Under the pieces are notes generated by a model, which made no database searches, was not told the origin of the DNA, and saw nothing but the letters and a program-made list of their open reading frames with translations. DNA of 64,000 nt from JBCCGR01 sp039029195 (GTDB lineage: Bacteria > Pseudomonadota > Alphaproteobacteria > Rhizobiales > Rhizobiaceae). How positions within the stretch are numbered: position 1 is the first letter of the stretch; every line of letters starts with the position of its first letter. The stretch spans positions 62,001 through 126,000 of the forward strand of contig JBCCGR010000001.1 of NCBI GenBank assembly GCA_039029195.1. Direction: 5' to 3'. Positions 42,262 through 51,402 of this stretch are shown in pieces. A program made the translations under genes and the position numbers.

Positions 42262-43739
42262 TCCCGCTCAGCCTTGCGAACTTGGAGCGGTTGCCAGAAT
42301 CGGTTTCGCGACCAACCTACAGTCGCTCGGATCTCTCTCCCGGGATTGTACATATTGGTGTCGGCAATTTTCATCGCGCCCATCAGGCCTGGTATTTGCA
42401 CAGGCTGATGCAAGGGGGGGAAGCACTGGACTGGGCCATCATCGGCGCCGGCGTTCGCAGTCCTCACGACGCCAAGATGCGTGACAGGCTCTCTCGGCAG
42501 GAATTTCTCACGACACTTGTGGAACTTGATCCCTCTGGAATTTCAGCAGAGGTCATTGGATCGGTCATCGACTATCTCCCGGTGGAAGATGGAAACAGCT
42601 CCCTGATCCAGGCGATGGCGGATCCCCGCATTCGACTGGTGACTTTGACCGTCACCGAGGGCGGATATTTCGTCGACCCGATCACTGGAGGCTTCGATTG
42701 CGAGCACGAGGACATCGTCTTTGATGCCGAACATCCCGATAAGCCAAAGACCGCTTTTGGGGCAATTGTTGCCGCGCTAAAAATTCGGCGTGATCAGCGC
42801 AATGGGCCGTTCAGCATTCAAAGCTGTGACAATTTACAGGGCAATGGTGACGTCGTGCGCCAAACCACCGTCGCCCTTGCCAGGCTAACGGATCCGGAGC
42901 TTGCTGATTGGATTGATCAGACCTGCAGTTTTCCCAACTCGATGGTCGACTGCATCGTGCCCTCAACAGGTGAAAAGGAACTGAATCTGGTCCGGCAGTT
43001 GGGCATCGATGATAGTGCGCCTGTCACCCATGAAAACTTCCGCCAGTGGGTTATTGAGGACGATTTTTGCGCCGGAAGACCCGACTGGGACAAGGTTGGC
43101 GCAATCTTCACCGACCGGGTCCATGACTACGAGATCATGAAACTCAGGATCCTCAATGCGGGACATCAGATTCTCGCCAATGCGGGCGAAATCCTATCCA
43201 GGGAAACCATCGCCGATTGCATGATGCACGACGGGATCAAAGGGCTGTTTAGCAAAGTGCAGATGCAGGAAATAGTACCGCAGGTGAATCCGGCACCAGA
43301 CATGAACCCTGCACACTATGTCGATCTTGTTGCGCTCCGTTTCAGCAATACAGCGATTGTTGATACCACGCGCCGCGTCGCCTTCGACGGCTCTTCCCGC
43401 CACACCGGATTCATCCTGCCAATCATTCGCGAAAGGCTTGCCGATGGTGCATCCGTCCAAGGGCTCGCTCTCGTTGAGGCGTTGTGGGCAAGAATGTGCC
43501 AAGGGACGAGAGAGGACGGATCAAGGATTGAGCCGAATGATCCATGCTGGGAAGCTTTGTCGTCAGCGGCAGGCAAAGCCCGCCACAGGCCGCAAGCCTG
43601 GCTAGAGCAAAGACAATATTATGGCGATTTAGCAGAAACCCCGGCATTTGCGACTTCATTTGAAAACTGGTTGCGGCAGATATGGGACGACGGCTGCGAG
43701 GCGGTGCTGGCCCGATATGCGAGCACTGAATATGTGTAG
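42249..43739 (+). CDS. mtlK: Mannitol 2-dehydrogenase family protein
   Basis: A 496-residue polyol-specific long-chain dehydrogenase that oxidises D-mannitol (and arabitol or sorbitol in relatives) to the ketose with NAD. The N-terminal Rossmann region is IVHIGVGNFHRAHQAWYLHRLM; TLTVTEGGYF, SCDNLQGNGDVVRQTT and VDCIVPSTGE follow. The catalytic Lys/Asn/His region includes KLRILNAGHQILANAG. The ATG at 42249 is chosen over a GTG 24 bases earlier because it matches the family N-terminus and lies at the end of smoS. It completes conversion of imported polyols to fructose. Confidence 0.93.
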   Translation: MDELIPLSLANLERLPESVSRPTYSRSDLSPGIVHIGVGNFHRAHQAWYLHRLMQGGEALDWAIIGAGVRSPHDAKMRDRLSRQEFLTTLVELDPSGISAEVIGSVIDYLPVEDGNSSLIQAMADPRIRLVTLTVTEGGYFVDPITGGFDCEHEDIVFDAEHPDKPKTAFGAIVAALKIRRDQRNGPFSIQSCDNLQGNGDVVRQTTVALARLTDPELADWIDQTCSFPNSMVDCIVPSTGEKELNLVRQLGIDDSAPVTHENFRQWVIEDDFCAGRPDWDKVGAIFTDRVHDYEIMKLRILNAGHQILANAGEILSRETIADCMMHDGIKGLFSKVQMQEIVPQVNPAPDMNPAHYVDLVALRFSNTAIVDTTRRVAFDGSSRHTGFILPIIRERLADGASVQGLALVEALWARMCQGTREDGSRIEPNDPCWEALSSAAGKARHRPQAWLEQRQYYGDLAETPAFATSFENWLRQIWDDGCEAVLARYASTEYV

Positions 43740-43801
43740 ATGCTAATCCTGCCTCACGAGCGCCAAAAAGCGATCTACAGAAAATTGGACTATCTCAGCG
43801 A

Positions 43802-44425
43802 ATGAACAAAACTGATCTCCTCAATAAGATCGTTGGGCTTCCCACATCAGATGGCAGACAGATGGTGGCAATTGCCGGCCCACCGGCCAGCGGCAAGTCT
43901 TTTCTGGCGGAGTGGTTGGCAACAGAACTCAACCATTCCGGACAGGCGGTGAAGGTTATTCCGATGGACGGTTTTCATCTGGATAACCGGCTTCTTGAAC
44001 AGCGCGGACTGCTGAATCGCAAAGGTGCTCCTGAGACGTTCGATGCTGCGGGGTTTGTTCATCTGGTCGAGCGAATCAAGCACGATGGGACCCATATTTA
44101 TCCATTGTTTGATCGCGCACGTGACATCGCCATCGCTGGTGCTGAAGAAATCAGTGAGGCCTGCAGGCTGGTTATCTTTGAAGGCAACTATCTGCTCTTC
44201 GATCAGGAACCATGGCAGGCGTTGAACACGATGTGGGACCTGTCCGTGTGGCTGGCGACGCCTCAGAGCGTAACGCGCGAGCGCTGTGTCCAACGATGGC
44301 TGGATCATGGGCTCAGCCAAGACGATGCCATTCTTCGCGCAGAACAGAACGATGTGAAAAATGCCCAGCTCATCAATCGCTGCAATCTTCCAGCCCACGT
44401 GACGTTGCACGAAGGAGACTGGTGA
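43802..44425 (+). CDS. P-loop sugar/nucleoside kinase-like protein
   Basis: A 207-residue kinase of the uridine kinase/pantothenate kinase-like P-loop group. Walker A is G26-PPASGKS. MDGFHLDN follows, the substrate/Mg motif shared with bacterial FrcK-like proteins, and LVIFEGNYLLF is Walker B-like. The C-terminal lid contains Arg residues (RERCVQRWLDHG). It lies 62 bases after the mannitol dehydrogenase gene, the last gene of the polyol operon. Relatives near fructose transporters in rhizobia suggest phosphorylation of fructose or another sugar, though activity is not proven. A nucleoside kinase role cannot be excluded. Confidence 0.82.
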   Translation: MNKTDLLNKIVGLPTSDGRQMVAIAGPPASGKSFLAEWLATELNHSGQAVKVIPMDGFHLDNRLLEQRGLLNRKGAPETFDAAGFVHLVERIKHDGTHIYPLFDRARDIAIAGAEEISEACRLVIFEGNYLLFDQEPWQALNTMWDLSVWLATPQSVTRERCVQRWLDHGLSQDDAILRAEQNDVKNAQLINRCNLPAHVTLHEGDW

Positions 44426-44499
44426 GGAGCTTGCTACCAGTTGAGGGATGCGGACCTGCAGATGGCTTTCAAACAAGCGTCTGAATATATGGCGAAACT

Positions 44500-44680
44500 C
44501 TAAAACTCGAAATGCAGCAAGTCCTTGGCGATGACAACGGGCTGCCCATGAGCATCCCAAACAATTTCGATCGCGCGCTCTGGATATTGTCGTTTCCCGC
44601 GTCGATTGGACATCTGCCCGATGCGCGGCGAGCTTAGGCTTCGGAAGAGTATGAGCCGAGAATTGTCAGTTTCACTTCGC
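44500..44680 (-). other. Possible C-terminal gene remnant
   Basis: After the sulfatase stop, the minus strand keeps an open frame of about 59 codons to a TAG. It includes RSLSSPRIGQMSNRRGKRQY, then PERAIEIVWDAHGQPVVI. The composition looks protein-like, and the frame contains an ATG at 44613, but no family was recognised and no upstream part exists. It may be the tail of a deleted gene or chance. Confidence 0.3.
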
Positions 44681-46105
44681 TAGCTCTGGAGGTGGAGTGG
44701 CGCCGGGTGCCCCGATTTTCAACGCCGCTTCTCGGCCGCCAAAACTCTCAATCAATGCAGCCTGGTCTTCAAATGCCCGGGCGTCGGTTTTGTCGGGATC
44801 ACATATGTTGTTCAACTCGGTATAGAGATCATCCAGCGCATCCGCGCTCGCGGGATCGTTAATTCGATTTTCGAGCTCTTCCGGGTCCAGTTCCAGATTG
44901 AACAGCTCATCGGGAAAGCCAATATAGTGGATCAACTTCCATGGACCTTTGCGCACCATGAAAGCGCCCGAGACCGATCCCGCCGCATGATATTCTGAAA
45001 ACACCACGCGTTCGTGATCGGCGGGCTGCGATAGAATAGTCGGCAGATCGTGCACGCCCTCGGCGGTCTCTATATCTGCACCAAAATGCCTCGCAACCGT
45101 TGCCGAGAGGTCAAGCAGGCTGACCGGTGTCTCGCAAATTCCTGTCGGAACATCGGGACCTGCCATGATCATCGGAATGGCAGCACTTTCCTCATACATG
45201 TTTGATTTTCCCCACAGACCGCGTGCGCCGACATTGTCGCCGTGATCTGAGGTGTAGACGACAATGGTATTGTCGCTTATGCCTGATTCCTCAAGCGCGG
45301 AGAGGATTTGGCCTACGTTGTGATCGAGCCACGAACAGAGGCCATAATAAGCCGACATGGCGGCCAGCCGTTCGGCGGGATCGCTAAATTTGGACTCACT
45401 GTCCATAAACGAATTTTGCCGTTCCACCCATGGATGGCGTTGATAGCCTTCATCGGGATGCAGTTTCACCGGCGGCAGCATGTCTGCCGGATACAGATCA
45501 TAGAACTCCTTTGGGACTACCAGAGGAAAATGCGGTGCGACCAGTCCCACATAAAGGCACCAGGGGAGATCATCCGCCGCGCGTTCAGCAATCCATACCT
45601 TGGTCCGCTCGACAACTGATTTGTCATAGTCAGTGTATTTGCTGTGGCCGGGCCCGATATAGTCTCCAAGCATTCGCTTTGGTCCGCGTACGCGTTCGTC
45701 TTCCTTGCGTATGCTGGCCCAGACCATGCCAACACCCCCAACAACCATCATGGGAATGTGTTCAACATCGAACCCGGCGGGGTCTTCTTCGGCGCGATAA
45801 TGAAGTTTTCCAATGCTCTCGACCGGAACACCCTTGTCTTGCAAAGCGTGGCCCCAACCACGGATCGAGCCATCATACGGCATCGCATTGTCCCACAAAC
45901 GGGTTTGATGCACATATAAACCGGTGGCAAAGCTTCCGCGTGCCGGCACACAAATCGGGCTTGGCGTGTAGGCGTTGGAGAACCGTGTTCCACGCGCGGC
46001 CAATCCGTCCAGGTTTGGTGTCTGTACAAATGGATGACCCGCGCAACCCATGGCACGCGCCTGATGTTCATCCGACATGATTATGATCATGTTTGATGCA
46101 GTCAT
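44672..46105 (-). CDS. Cytoplasmic type I sulfatase (MarR-linked)
   Basis: A 477-residue sulfatase. Metal ligands are visible in MSDEHQ (Asp12) and TSDHGDNVGARGLWGKSNMYE. The formylglycine site is C52-V-P-A-R. The C-terminal region YHAAGSVSGAFMVRKGPWKLIHYIGFPDELFNLELDPEELENR matches the choline-sulfatase/arylsulfatase group. No signal peptide is present. The ATG overlaps the MarR regulator stop by 4 bases, so both are transcribed together, divergently from the TTT transporter. It differs in sequence from the other two sulfatases here, so it probably serves a different ester or a second sulfate group. Confidence 0.9.
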   Translation of the reverse strand: MTASNMIIIMSDEHQARAMGCAGHPFVQTPNLDGLAARGTRFSNAYTPSPICVPARGSFATGLYVHQTRLWDNAMPYDGSIRGWGHALQDKGVPVESIGKLHYRAEEDPAGFDVEHIPMMVVGGVGMVWASIRKEDERVRGPKRMLGDYIGPGHSKYTDYDKSVVERTKVWIAERAADDLPWCLYVGLVAPHFPLVVPKEFYDLYPADMLPPVKLHPDEGYQRHPWVERQNSFMDSESKFSDPAERLAAMSAYYGLCSWLDHNVGQILSALEESGISDNTIVVYTSDHGDNVGARGLWGKSNMYEESAAIPMIMAGPDVPTGICETPVSLLDLSATVARHFGADIETAEGVHDLPTILSQPADHERVVFSEYHAAGSVSGAFMVRKGPWKLIHYIGFPDELFNLELDPEELENRINDPASADALDDLYTELNNICDPDKTDARAFEDQAALIESFGGREAALKIGAPGATPPPELAK

Positions 46106-46566
46106 GGAATATCCCTGATTTTCGATGCGGCTTCAATTTTGTCGACCACGCTGTAGAAGATGGCGAGGTCTTCTCCGGAGACATCGACAAGCAGCAGATT
46201 TTGTCGGGCTTCCATCTTGGGCATCATCCGCTGGCTGAGGCGTTCAGCGTCTTCTGTCAAACGCAGATGCTGTTGGCGCTGGTCTTTTTTGTCGATCTCA
46301 ACAGTGAGCAGACCTTTACTGACCATCGACTTGATTTTCCGGCTCAATTGCCCCTTGTCGATTTGTACATGGGCGGCAATCTCGGTAGGAGAGGCATCCT
46401 TGAACATCCGCAAAGTCTGGATAAGACGCCATTCAACAATCGACAGGCCTGCCTGAGACTTTAGAATCGCTGTTGCCTGCGCATTCAATCCACTTTGCAA
46501 GCGTGCAAGCCGGAAGGTCACAAAGGAATATGGCGTCCGGTAGCTCGGGTCGTTGTGTTTGTTCAT
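46102..46566 (-). CDS. MarR-family regulator of sulfatase/TTT divergon
   Basis: A 154-residue winged-helix protein: LSIVEWRLIQTLRMFKDASPTEIAAHVQIDKGQLSRKIKSMVSKGLLTVEIDKKDQRQQHLRLT is the MarR DNA-binding domain with its wing. It is the first gene of a two-gene unit with the sulfatase and lies divergent from the TTT binding-protein gene across about 83 bases that contain a short palindrome. It probably represses both units in the absence of the sulfated substrate or its product. Confidence 0.9.
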   Translation of the reverse strand: MNKHNDPSYRTPYSFVTFRLARLQSGLNAQATAILKSQAGLSIVEWRLIQTLRMFKDASPTEIAAHVQIDKGQLSRKIKSMVSKGLLTVEIDKKDQRQQHLRLTEDAERLSQRMMPKMEARQNLLLVDVSGEDLAIFYSVVDKIEAASKIRDIP

Positions 46567-46589
46567 GCCACTAGGGTTTCCGAAATTAA

Positions 46590-46601
46590 TTGACAGGTCA
46601 A
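46590..46601. promoter_or_regulatory. Candidate MarR operator in divergent promoter
   Basis: TTGACAGGTCAA, a dyad with 5-base arms and 2-base centre, lies between the MarR and TTT genes, 24 bases from the MarR start. It may also contain a -35-like TTGACA for the transporter genes, so bound protein would occlude the promoter. Confidence 0.45.
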
Positions 46602-46649
46602 CTGGTTTATGGATTCCTTTCGACCAGCAATTATCGGGAGGAAAAAGCT

Positions 46650-47600
46650 ATGAGAAAATTCGTTAAGGCGACTGCCATTGCAGCGCTGTTTTCGGTGGCG
46701 ACGATCACCTCAGCTTTTGCTGATGGACATGCATGGGCTCCAAAAGGACCCATTAAACTGATCATCGCATTTGCAGCCGGTGGCGGAGCAGACACACAAG
46801 CACGTCTGATTGCAAGCGACATTCAGGAAGCAACGGGTTGGGAGGTCATTCCCGAACAGGTTACCGGCAAGGGTGGCGTGAACGCCTTGGTTGCACTCAA
46901 GAAAATGCCAGCCGATGGCACAGCAATTGCTTTGGTCGTTACAGAATCCCTCGGCTACAACGCCGCTTCGGCAAAGGGAGCGGGAATTTCCCCTTCAGAT
47001 TTCACCGGTCTCACCACGACCGCAGCCGCTCAGATGGGCGTGGTCGCCAAGGCGGATAAAGGCTGGAAGTCTTTTGATGATGTGATTGCTGCGGCAAAAG
47101 CCGGCAAGTTGCGATTCGGAACCATGTCGCCGCGTCTGTCAGATCTCGCGTTTCTTCTTGGCAATGCCCACGGCGTCGAGTTCAATATCGTTCAGGTGCG
47201 TGGCGGCAGGGCCGTGATGAATGGTGTTCAGGCAGGCGATATGGATCTTGGCTTCATGGCCGGTATTCAGCGCAAAGGTGTAGCATCCGGCGATCTCGTC
47301 AATTTGGCATCGGCAATGTCCAAACCGCTCTTGCAGACACCAGATGCACCGACCTTTGCCGATCTGGGCGTTAAATTTAACGGAGATGCGCACTTCGTGT
47401 TCGTAGCACCAGGGGGAATGGATCCCAAAGCGCGCAAGGCGATCACCGAAGCAATTGTCAAGGCAACCAATTCAGGCAAGGCATCCGGCATTATCGGCAA
47501 AGCGTTCGGTGGTGCTGTTAACATTCAGGGAGCAGAGCTTGATGCGCTGCTGGAAGCCGGCTTCAATTCGGCTGGCGAGCTCATGAAGGCTGTGCAGTAG
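46650..47600 (+). CDS. TTT transporter substrate-binding protein (TctC/Bug family)
   Basis: A 316-residue periplasmic protein when started at the ATG at 46650, preceded by GGGAGGAAAA. A longer open frame upstream has no signal-peptide logic. Signal peptide MRKFVKATAIAALFSVATITSAFA is followed by PIKLIIAFAAGGGADTQARLIA, the Bug-family ligand loop. It delivers an organic acid to the TctB/TctA membrane proteins encoded next. Association with two sulfatases suggests a sulfated or otherwise anionic ligand. Confidence 0.93.
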   Translation: MRKFVKATAIAALFSVATITSAFADGHAWAPKGPIKLIIAFAAGGGADTQARLIASDIQEATGWEVIPEQVTGKGGVNALVALKKMPADGTAIALVVTESLGYNAASAKGAGISPSDFTGLTTTAAAQMGVVAKADKGWKSFDDVIAAAKAGKLRFGTMSPRLSDLAFLLGNAHGVEFNIVQVRGGRAVMNGVQAGDMDLGFMAGIQRKGVASGDLVNLASAMSKPLLQTPDAPTFADLGVKFNGDAHFVFVAPGGMDPKARKAITEAIVKATNSGKASGIIGKAFGGAVNIQGAELDALLEAGFNSAGELMKAVQ

Positions 47601-47625
47601 CTTCAAAACACGACGAGGCCAGCCG

Positions 47626-48165
47626 ATGAAACCCAGGATCACTGCGGATTTTTGGCTGGCCCTCTTTTTTTTGGCTTCGGCCATACTGTTGATTGTCATC
47701 TGGATTCCGTTGGACACGGGAACTGGGCTAACCGAAAAAGTGCGACGCAAACTTACCATCGGCGATGCACTTGGTCCCACAATCGCGGGAGTGGTGATTG
47801 CACTTGGGGCGGTTCTCACATTGCTTCGCCAAACAAGTGAAACTCTTTTGACAGCGCGCAACGTCAGGTGGATGGCCAGCCTTCTGGGTCTGTTTGCGCT
47901 GTCGCTGATCCTGATGCGATACGTTGGTCCGATCATCGCTGCCGGGATGGAAGATGGCTATCGCCCCTTACGCGCAACCCCACCCTGGAATTATGCCGGC
48001 TTTCTTGTCGGCGGCACATTGATGATCGGCGGGCTGACGGGAATAGCGGCGAAGAAATTCTCCTTACGAGATTTTGCAATTGGCTTCGCGGCTTCGCTGA
48101 TCATTGCGCTTTTCTATGATCTTCCGTTTGACGATCTGGTTCTTCCGCCAAACGGAGACGTTTGA
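47626..48165 (+). CDS. tctB: TTT transporter small membrane subunit
   Basis: A 179-residue protein with four hydrophobic segments (around residues 10-27, 45-62, 82-105 and 120-165), the TctB pattern. Sequence is weakly conserved in this family, so the call rests on size, topology and position between the binding protein and TctA. The ATG lies 25 bases after the binding-protein stop, and its stop overlaps the TctA start by 4 bases. Confidence 0.88.
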   Translation: MKPRITADFWLALFFLASAILLIVIWIPLDTGTGLTEKVRRKLTIGDALGPTIAGVVIALGAVLTLLRQTSETLLTARNVRWMASLLGLFALSLILMRYVGPIIAAGMEDGYRPLRATPPWNYAGFLVGGTLMIGGLTGIAAKKFSLRDFAIGFAASLIIALFYDLPFDDLVLPPNGDV

Positions 48166-49739
48166 TGGAAATCTGGGATCATGTGGTCGCCGGTGTTCTG
48201 GCGGTCTTCCAGTCTGACCCGTATCTTGGAATCCCGATCACAATCCTGATGGTATTTGGTGGCTTTTTGCTGGGCATCACAGTGGGTGCGACACCAGGAC
48301 TGGCTGGGCCGATGGCAATGGCCATTTCGCTTCCAATCCTTGTTTCCATTTTCGGCTATTCCAACGATGCGCTATTGCCGGTGTTGGGTTTTCTCATTGG
48401 CATCATGAAGGGCGCGACTGTGGGCGGCGCGGTCCCGGCCATCCTGTTCAACACGCCAGGAACGCCTGACGCCTACATGACCACGCTTGATGGCCACCCA
48501 TTGGCGCAAAAGGGCGAAGCGAGACGTGCACTACGCGTGGCACATTTCTCATCCGTATCCGGAGACACATTTTCCGACGTGGTGCTTGTTGTCTGCGCCC
48601 CGTTTCTCGCCATTCTGGTCGAAAGTTATCTCGACCTGCCTGAAAAGACGGCACTCCTGATCCTGTCTCTGGCCTTCATTGCATCGGTCATCGGCAACTC
48701 CGTTGGCAAGGGCATCATCTCAATGGGGTTGGGTCTGCTTGCTGCGATGGTCGCAACGGGCGAAGACTTCTATCCGCGTCTGACCATGGGACAGTCCGCG
48801 CTTTCGGAAGGCATTCCCATCGCCGCAGCTATTCTGGGCGTGCTGATACTCGGCGAAGTCTTTCGAGCTTTGGAAGACATCTACCTGACCGGGTCCACCA
48901 ATAAAGTGCTAAAACAATCCGAAACGGACGAAAGCAAATTTCGGCTGTCCGACATTCGCAAACTGCTCCCTTATATCGGACGCTCCGCCGTGATTGGAAC
49001 CTGTATCGGCGCCCTGCCTGGCGTCGGCTCCACGCTGGCAGCAACTCTGGGTTATACGTCTGCCAAGCGGCGATACGAAAAAGCAAAACCCGCCGATGCG
49101 CCCGACTTCGGCGAAGGCGCACCCGAAGGAATTGCCGCGACCGAAGCTGCCAACAGTTCTGTTTCCGGTGCCAATTTGATCCCGGTTTTATCGCTCGGCA
49201 TTCCTGGCAATGCAGCGGCTGTGTTCCTGATTTTGGCAATGGACTCGATTGGCGGATTCAATCCCGGGCCGTCTGTGTTTCAGCTCGGCGGCGGAATTGG
49301 CGACAACGCCATGAATCCCGAAATGATCATGGCATTCGGCATCTTCACCACGATGTTTGTTGCAAACGCCTTGAATTGGACGGTTGGGGGGGTGTTCATG
49401 CGCTGGGTCGGCATCATGGCCCGCATTCCCAAAGCGCGCCTGTTGCCCATCGTACTCCTGCTAACCTTGACCGCCATCTATGTTCAGGAAACATCAATGA
49501 TTGCGGTCTGGATCACATTGTTCTTCGGCTTCCTTGGCTATGTGATGCGACGCATCAACATGTCGCCTTTGCCTTTCGTCATCGCCTTTATCCTCGGTGG
49601 CAACCTTGAAGCCACTGCCCGGCAGGCATTTGCTGCCACCGGCGCCGACCCGTTCTTCCTACTTACCTCTCCAGTCGCACTTGCATTCATTGCGATGTCG
49701 GTTGGCGTTGTTGTTTTCGGTCTCAGAAAGCCAGCTTAA
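48162..49739 (+). CDS. tctA: TTT transporter large membrane subunit
   Basis: A 525-residue permease with about 12 membrane segments. The family signature GVTVGATPGLAGPMAMAI appears near residue 40, NTPGTPDAYMTTLDGHPLAQKGEA follows, and the second signature GALPGVGSTLAATLGYTSAKR lies near residue 287, then SVSGANLIPVLSLGIPGNAAAVFLI. It imports organic acids using the ion gradient. The stop shares one base with the ATG of the following sulfatase gene. Confidence 0.95.
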   Translation: MMEIWDHVVAGVLAVFQSDPYLGIPITILMVFGGFLLGITVGATPGLAGPMAMAISLPILVSIFGYSNDALLPVLGFLIGIMKGATVGGAVPAILFNTPGTPDAYMTTLDGHPLAQKGEARRALRVAHFSSVSGDTFSDVVLVVCAPFLAILVESYLDLPEKTALLILSLAFIASVIGNSVGKGIISMGLGLLAAMVATGEDFYPRLTMGQSALSEGIPIAAAILGVLILGEVFRALEDIYLTGSTNKVLKQSETDESKFRLSDIRKLLPYIGRSAVIGTCIGALPGVGSTLAATLGYTSAKRRYEKAKPADAPDFGEGAPEGIAATEAANSSVSGANLIPVLSLGIPGNAAAVFLILAMDSIGGFNPGPSVFQLGGGIGDNAMNPEMIMAFGIFTTMFVANALNWTVGGVFMRWVGIMARIPKARLLPIVLLLTLTAIYVQETSMIAVWITLFFGFLGYVMRRINMSPLPFVIAFILGGNLEATARQAFAATGADPFFLLTSPVALAFIAMSVGVVVFGLRKPA

Positions 49740-51265
49740 TGAAGCGACCAAACATCCTCTTGATCTCAGGTGATCAACACCGCGCAGATTGTTTCGGTTT
49801 CGAGGGGCGAAACATCAAAACCCCCCACCTCGATCAATTGGCTGCAGATGGAACGCATTTTTCGAATTGCATCACACCAACCGTTGTTTGCCAGCCTGCA
49901 CGCGCTTCAATTTTAACCGGACAGCTTTGCCGTACGCATGGTGTGCACGACAACGGGATCGATCTGGATCCGGAAGTTGGAGAAAAAGGATTTGCCGGAT
50001 CCCTGTCCGCTGCTGGATATCAAACAGCGTTTTTCGGCAAAGCACATTTTTCCACCTACCACACGTTTGCTCCGACCGGCACACCGGAGTGCCTCAAGTC
50101 TTCTGCCAATTATCCCGAGAGTTGGTTTGGACCCTATATGGGGTTCGAGCATGTGGAGATGATGCTGGTCGGACACAACTGGTTTCTGCCCGAAAAACCA
50201 CCGCATGGGCAGCATTATGAGCGGTGGTTTTATGCAGATGGTCGTGGGGATGAGAAGAACGCGCTTTACCGCGAAAATGCAGGCGACACAAAGGAAGCCG
50301 CACAAACCTGGCATTCCAAACTGCCCGTCGCGTGGCACAATTCAACTTGGACAGCCGACAGGGCGATTGAATGGCTGAAGCATGGGCGGGGAGAAGAACC
50401 CTTCTGCTCGTGGATCAGTTTTCCTGACCCCCATCACCCATTTGATGCGCCGGAGCCCTGGTCACGGCTGCATGATCCTGCAGAAGTGGATCTGCCCAAA
50501 AACCGCAGTCGCAAGTTTGATGGCCGACCATGGTGGCATGAAGCGGTGCTCACCGCGGAACCCGCTGGCGACAAGAAGGGGGCCGAGATACGCAAATCCT
50601 ACAGCCGTATTGCGGAACAATCAGACGAGCAATTGCGCGAAATCATCGCCAACACCTACGGTCAAATCGCGCTGATCGACCACAATGTGGGGCGTATTCT
50701 CATCGCATTGGATCAGGCGGGACTGAGCGAGAACACCATCGTCATCTACATCAGCGATCACGGTGACTGGCTTGGTGATCATGGCCTGATCCTCAAGGGC
50801 CCCATGCACTATGACGGGCTCCTGCGCGTGCCGATGATCGTGCGCGGACCCGGCGTCCCCAGGGGCAAGAAGGTTGACGAACCGATCTCAACGCTCGACC
50901 TGGGCCCGACCTTTTTCGATTACGGCGATGCTAAGCCCCTGCAAACCCAGCATGGAACCTCGCTCCGCCCGCTTGTTGAATCAGACCACGAGACACGTGC
51001 GTTCGCACTGAACGAATGGGAACTCTTGCCAACGCGGGCTGGTGTTGGGCACAGTCTGCGAACCATTCGCACGAAAACGCACAAGATGACTGTCGATTTG
51101 CAATCCATGGCGGGCGAACTTTACGACATGGTCGCTGACCCCCATGAGATAACCAATCTTTTCGATGATCCGGATCACGCCGATCTGCGCGCCCAGTTGT
51201 TTGAATGGCTTGAAACGCGCCCGGATGATGCTGGTCCCATTCGCGATCAGGTGGGCATGGCTTGA
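49739..51265 (+). CDS. Cytoplasmic type I sulfatase in TTT operon
   Basis: A 508-residue sulfatase. Metal ligand Asp12 is in SGDQHRADCFG, the formylglycine site is C51-Q-P-A-R-A-S, and a second metal block is SDHGDWLGDHGLILKGPMHYDG. It resembles the homogentisate-operon sulfatase more than the MarR-linked one. No signal peptide is present. It is translationally joined to tctA (TAATG), so import and desulfation appear to be one unit. The F420 genes begin about 137 bases later after an AT-rich spacer with a palindrome. Confidence 0.92.
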   Translation: MKRPNILLISGDQHRADCFGFEGRNIKTPHLDQLAADGTHFSNCITPTVVCQPARASILTGQLCRTHGVHDNGIDLDPEVGEKGFAGSLSAAGYQTAFFGKAHFSTYHTFAPTGTPECLKSSANYPESWFGPYMGFEHVEMMLVGHNWFLPEKPPHGQHYERWFYADGRGDEKNALYRENAGDTKEAAQTWHSKLPVAWHNSTWTADRAIEWLKHGRGEEPFCSWISFPDPHHPFDAPEPWSRLHDPAEVDLPKNRSRKFDGRPWWHEAVLTAEPAGDKKGAEIRKSYSRIAEQSDEQLREIIANTYGQIALIDHNVGRILIALDQAGLSENTIVIYISDHGDWLGDHGLILKGPMHYDGLLRVPMIVRGPGVPRGKKVDEPISTLDLGPTFFDYGDAKPLQTQHGTSLRPLVESDHETRAFALNEWELLPTRAGVGHSLRTIRTKTHKMTVDLQSMAGELYDMVADPHEITNLFDDPDHADLRAQLFEWLETRPDDAGPIRDQVGMA

Positions 51266-51312
51266 AGACCCGCAATGGCTGATTGGATCTTATCAGATCC
51301 AGAGGTCAATTA

Positions 51313-51330
51313 ATTTACTTAGTAGTAAAT
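51313..51330. promoter_or_regulatory. Perfect palindrome upstream of F420 operon
   Basis: ATTTACT-TAGT-AGTAAAT, 7-base arms and 4-base centre, in an AT-rich spacer 72 bases before cofG. It is nested inside a looser GTCAAT/ATTGAC pair. Candidate operator for the TetR-family regulator at the end of the operon. Confidence 0.5.
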
Positions 51331-51402
51331 AAAAATATTGACGGGTCATCAAACCCTGTGCATCGTTGTGTTCCATGTTACGACCGGCAGGTGGATTGGG
51401 TC

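Noticed and set aside
51283..51402. N-terminal extension of CofG from a TTG start
   Set aside because: The extra 40 residues have no family similarity and overlap the AT-rich spacer with its palindrome, which looks like a promoter region.
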